A stretch of 34,361 nucleotides of DNA from Candidatus Binatia bacterium. Its GTDB lineage: Bacteria > Desulfobacterota > Binatia > UBA12015. Both the position numbers and the translations under genes were made by a program. A model generated the notes under the pieces. It ran no database searches. It was not told the DNA's origin and worked only from the letters and a program-made list of their open reading frames with translations. Each line of letters starts with the position of its first letter. Position 1 is the first letter of the stretch. Below, piece after piece: positions 32,125 to 34,361 of the stretch. Location of the stretch: assembly GCA_019749875.1 (NCBI GenBank), contig JAIEPK010000002.1, positions 1 to 34,361 on the forward strand, in the 5' to 3' direction.

Positions 32125-33138
32125 CTACAGTCCCAGCTTGGCCAAGACGTCCGGGTTCGCCAGGAACGGCGGGCGCTCGCGGCGCAGGAACGTCTCGATC
32201 GACTCGCACATCATCTCGCCCTGGTGGACGATGACGTCGGTCGTCGCGCCGCCGATGTGCGGCGTGGCGATCACGTTCGGCAGCAGCACGAAGCGATTGT
32301 CCGGCTGCACGGGCTCGTTCCAGAACACGTCCATCGCGGCCGCCTTGATCTTGCCCGACTTCACCGCCTCGTAGAGCGGCTCCTCTTCGACCGCCGCCGC
32401 GCGCGCGGTATTCACGAAGTAGACGCCGTCCTTCAGCAGACCGAGCTCGCGCGCGCCGATCATGTTCTTCGTCTGCTCGACGTCGGGCACGTGGATGGTC
32501 AGGAAGTCGGCCGCGCGCAGCACGTCGTCGAGCTCGCCGCGCTGGACGCCCAGCTTCTCGAAGACCTCGGGCTTCGCGTACGGATCGTAGGCGACCGCCT
32601 TCGCACCGAACGCGAGCACACGTCGCGCGACGCGCTGCCCGATGGCACCGAAGCCGACCAGGCCGACCGTGCGGCCGTACAGCTCCACGCCGGTCATCGC
32701 CTCGTACATCTTCAGGAAGTCGCCCGCGCCGCCGAAGCGGTTCGCGCCGTTCTTGACGAAGCTCACCGCGTCGTAGACGTGGCGTGCGAGCGTCAGCATG
32801 AAGCACAACGTCAAGTCGGCGACGGCGTCGGCGTTGCGCGCCGGCGTGTGGAAGACCGGGATGCCCTTCTGCGTGGCGAGCGCGAGATCGATGTTCACCG
32901 GCTCGCCGCGACAGCAGCCGATCAGCTTGACGTCCACCGCATCGAGCACGTCGGCGTGCACGAGGTCGATCTCGCACAGGATGACGTCGCAGCCTTCGTC
33001 TTTCAGGCGCTGCGCGAACTGCTTGCCGTCGAAGAAGATGTTCTTGGTGACGCGCCAGTCTTCGACGTGGACGTCCATGTGCTTCTTGATGCGGGCGAGA
33101 CTCGTCGGATCGAACGACGCGGTGACGAACGCCTTCAC
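32125..33138 (-). CDS. D-isomer-specific 2-hydroxyacid dehydrogenase
   Basis: A 337-residue NAD-dependent dehydrogenase of the PGDH/formate dehydrogenase-like superfamily. The cofactor motif is GLVGFGAIGQ (~159-168) with Asp at the end of strand 2 (AYDPY, Asp185), which favours NAD. The catalytic residues are in place: Arg246 (NTARAAAV), Glu275 (FWNEPV) and His294 (TPHIGG). GCCRGEPVNID is the substrate-side loop. It resembles phosphoglycerate dehydrogenase-like sugar-acid enzymes but lacks the ACT/regulatory C-terminus, so the substrate is open. GTG start with AAGGGGG upstream. It follows a TetR gene by 31 bp and may be part of the same transcript. Confidence 0.92.
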   Translation of the reverse strand: MKAFVTASFDPTSLARIKKHMDVHVEDWRVTKNIFFDGKQFAQRLKDEGCDVILCEIDLVHADVLDAVDVKLIGCCRGEPVNIDLALATQKGIPVFHTPARNADAVADLTLCFMLTLARHVYDAVSFVKNGANRFGGAGDFLKMYEAMTGVELYGRTVGLVGFGAIGQRVARRVLAFGAKAVAYDPYAKPEVFEKLGVQRGELDDVLRAADFLTIHVPDVEQTKNMIGARELGLLKDGVYFVNTARAAAVEEEPLYEAVKSGKIKAAAMDVFWNEPVQPDNRFVLLPNVIATPHIGGATTDVIVHQGEMMCESIETFLRRERPPFLANPDVLAKLGL

Positions 33139-33169
33139 GGAGCGAAACCCCCTTGCGATGGAGCTGCGG

Positions 33170-33844
33170 TCAGCGGTGGGAATCGACGCCGAGCAGCGTG
33201 ACGACGAGCTGGATGACTTGACGCCGCACGCGCGCGCGGACCCCGGGGTCCTGCACGGTGCCGCCGAGCAGGCCCTCGACGAAGGGGCTCTCGAGCATCG
33301 ACATGAACAGCACGGACTGCACCGCCAGCATGAAGAACGACACGTCCTTCTCCGGCAGGCGATCGGGCGCGAAGCTGCGCACCCAGTCCGAGAAGACCTT
33401 CAGCGCCGGACCGACCGACTCGCGCATCGCCGACTTCTCGACCGGCTCGGTCTCCATCATGCGACGCATCAGCAGCTTCGGGATGGTCGGATTCTCGATG
33501 TAGAAATCGAACGTGACGCCCATCGCGCGCTCGATCACGGCGCGCGCGTCGTCCTCCGATTTCGGCGTCGCGACCTCGCCCTTCAGCAGCTCGACGAGCT
33601 GCAGGAAGATGCGCTCGAAGATCGCGAGGTAGAGCGTCTCCTTCGACTCCCAGTGGTAGTGCAGGCTCGAGATGTTGACCTCGGCCCGGGCGGCGATCTC
33701 GCGCGTCGAGGCGCCCTCGAAGCCCTTCGCGGCGAACACTTCCTGGGCGGCGTCGAGAATGCGCGCCTTGGTCGAACCCGGCGCCTCGCGCACCTTGTCG
33801 AGCGCGGACTTGACCGACACCGCAGGCCGCGTCGGGGCGCTCAC
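33170..33844 (-). CDS. TetR family transcriptional regulator
   Basis: A 224-residue regulator with a helix-turn-helix at ~23-70: TKARILDAAQEVFAAKGFEGAS, TREIAARAEVNISSLHYHWESKETLY. The N-terminal 20 residues are a polar extension. The C-terminal half (PTIPKLLMRRMMETEPVEK) resembles CerR/TetR_C-type domains but the ligand is unknown. The ATG overlaps the stop of the coiled-coil gene upstream (ATGA), and the dehydrogenase follows 31 bp downstream, so it sits mid-operon. Its own operator is not visible in the window. Confidence 0.93.
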   Translation of the reverse strand: MSAPTRPAVSVKSALDKVREAPGSTKARILDAAQEVFAAKGFEGASTREIAARAEVNISSLHYHWESKETLYLAIFERIFLQLVELLKGEVATPKSEDDARAVIERAMGVTFDFYIENPTIPKLLMRRMMETEPVEKSAMRESVGPALKVFSDWVRSFAPDRLPEKDVSFFMLAVQSVLFMSMLESPFVEGLLGGTVQDPGVRARVRRQVIQLVVTLLGVDSHR

Positions 33845-34361
33845 CGGACGCTCTCCAGCTTGGCGCCGGCCGCTGCCGCAGCGGCGGCGGCCAGCGCGGT
33901 CTTGGTGGCCGTCGCGTGGCGGCTGAACCCGCTGCGCGCCTTCGCCAGCTCGGCCTCGAGCTGGGCGCGCTCGGCGAGCCAGGCCTCCTCGCGCTCGGCG
34001 AGCTGCAGGTCGCGCACGCGCAGCTCGGTCTCGAGCGCCGGTACGCGGTCGATCAAATGCTTGATCTGACCGATCTCCTGTACCAGCCGCGTCAGCTGGG
34101 CCTCGAGCGACTCGTTCTCGCGGCGCAGCGCGGCAGTGGCGCGGCTCACGGCACGGCTGCGCTTCGCGTCGGCGTCGGCGACCTTCTCCTCGGCTGCGGC
34201 GACCTTCTCTTCGGCGATGGCGAGCGCGCGCTTCAGCGCACGGATCTCACGCTCGAAGGCGGCGACATCGGCCTCGCGGCTCTCCTTCGCGATCGACGGC
34301 TCCGCGACCGGAGCCGGTGCCGGCGGGGGTGCCGGTGCCGGCGTCGATGCCGCGACCACGG
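33841..34361 (-). CDS. Ala/Glu-rich coiled-coil protein, probably partial at the 5' end
   Basis: About 172 residues are readable from a GTG at 34359, but the frame reaches the window edge two bases further on, so the true start may lie outside. A Pro/Ala linker (TPAPAPPPAPAPVAEP) leads into a long coiled coil rich in Glu, Lys, Arg and Ala (REIRALKRALAIAEEKVAAA; LETELRVRDLQLAEREEAWL), ending in an Ala run (AAAAAAAAG). Pro/Ala linkers of this kind often join a domain to a coiled coil. Its function is not recognised; granule-associated, cytoskeletal or envelope roles are possible. It overlaps the TetR gene by 4 nt. Confidence 0.75.
   Translation of the reverse strand, partial: VVAASTPAPAPPPAPAPVAEPSIAKESREADVAAFEREIRALKRALAIAEEKVAAAEEKVADADAKRSRAVSRATAALRRENESLEAQLTRLVQEIGQIKHLIDRVPALETELRVRDLQLAEREEAWLAERAQLEAELAKARSGFSRHATATKTALAAAAAAAAGAKLESVR

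Overview
This is a gene-dense, very GC-rich bacterial window with no intergenic gap longer than about 200 bp. I saw no rRNA, tRNA, CRISPR array, insertion sequence or phage gene. About 30 real genes are present; most ORF-track lines are GC-driven shadows. The organism looks like a diderm (Gram-negative type) high-GC bacterium. The hints are surface-polysaccharide glycosyltransferases, an LL-diaminopimelate aminotransferase (DapL), an NADPH-type glutathione reductase, a gliding-type ABC/GldG module and several acyl-CoA ligases. A deltaproteobacterial, myxococcal or Binatota-like lineage is my guess, not something the sequence proves.

Layout, left to right. (a) 1-4443, minus: a large methyltransferase-glycosyltransferase-glycosyltransferase fusion followed by a membrane protein that runs off the left edge; this looks like surface glycan assembly. 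(b) 4474-7212, minus: dapL (lysine/peptidoglycan precursor) and glutathione reductase. Divergent from these, 7327-8187, is a CmoB-like methyltransferase. (c) 8258-10414, minus: a large GT-C-like membrane protein. Divergent from it are a FATP-type acyl-CoA synthetase and a CorA transporter, coupled by a TGATG overlap. (d) 13428-13540: a cluster of hairpins, then a secreted matrixin-like metalloprotease closed by two strong hairpins. (e) 15625-18378, minus: a compact five-gene run, CPBP protease - HNH nuclease - NUDIX hydrolase - ThpR RNA phosphodiesterase - YjbQ. (f) 18423-19598, plus: patatin phospholipase. (g) 19687-26960, minus: ABC ATPase - permease - GldG - DUF4340 - acyl-CoA synthetase, with start/stop overlaps, then a DUF2723 membrane protein. 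(h) 27093-31179, minus: TetR - acyltransferase-3/DUF2147 fusion - 65-residue membrane protein - methyltransferase - sterol desaturase-like hydroxylase. Three of the four junctions overlap or abut, and there is a clear TetR operator between the -35 and -10 elements. (i) 31281-32100, plus: a MntA-HepT toxin-antitoxin pair with all signature residues. (j) 32125-34361, minus: coiled-coil protein - TetR - D-2-hydroxyacid dehydrogenase.

The best candidate for an undescribed system is block (h): a TetR-controlled, translationally coupled envelope/lipid modification operon. Its first enzyme joins a membrane acyltransferase to what looks like a complete secreted DUF2147 protein, signal peptide included. 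Blocks (e) and (g) are conserved-looking gene collectives whose joint role is not obvious from their parts.
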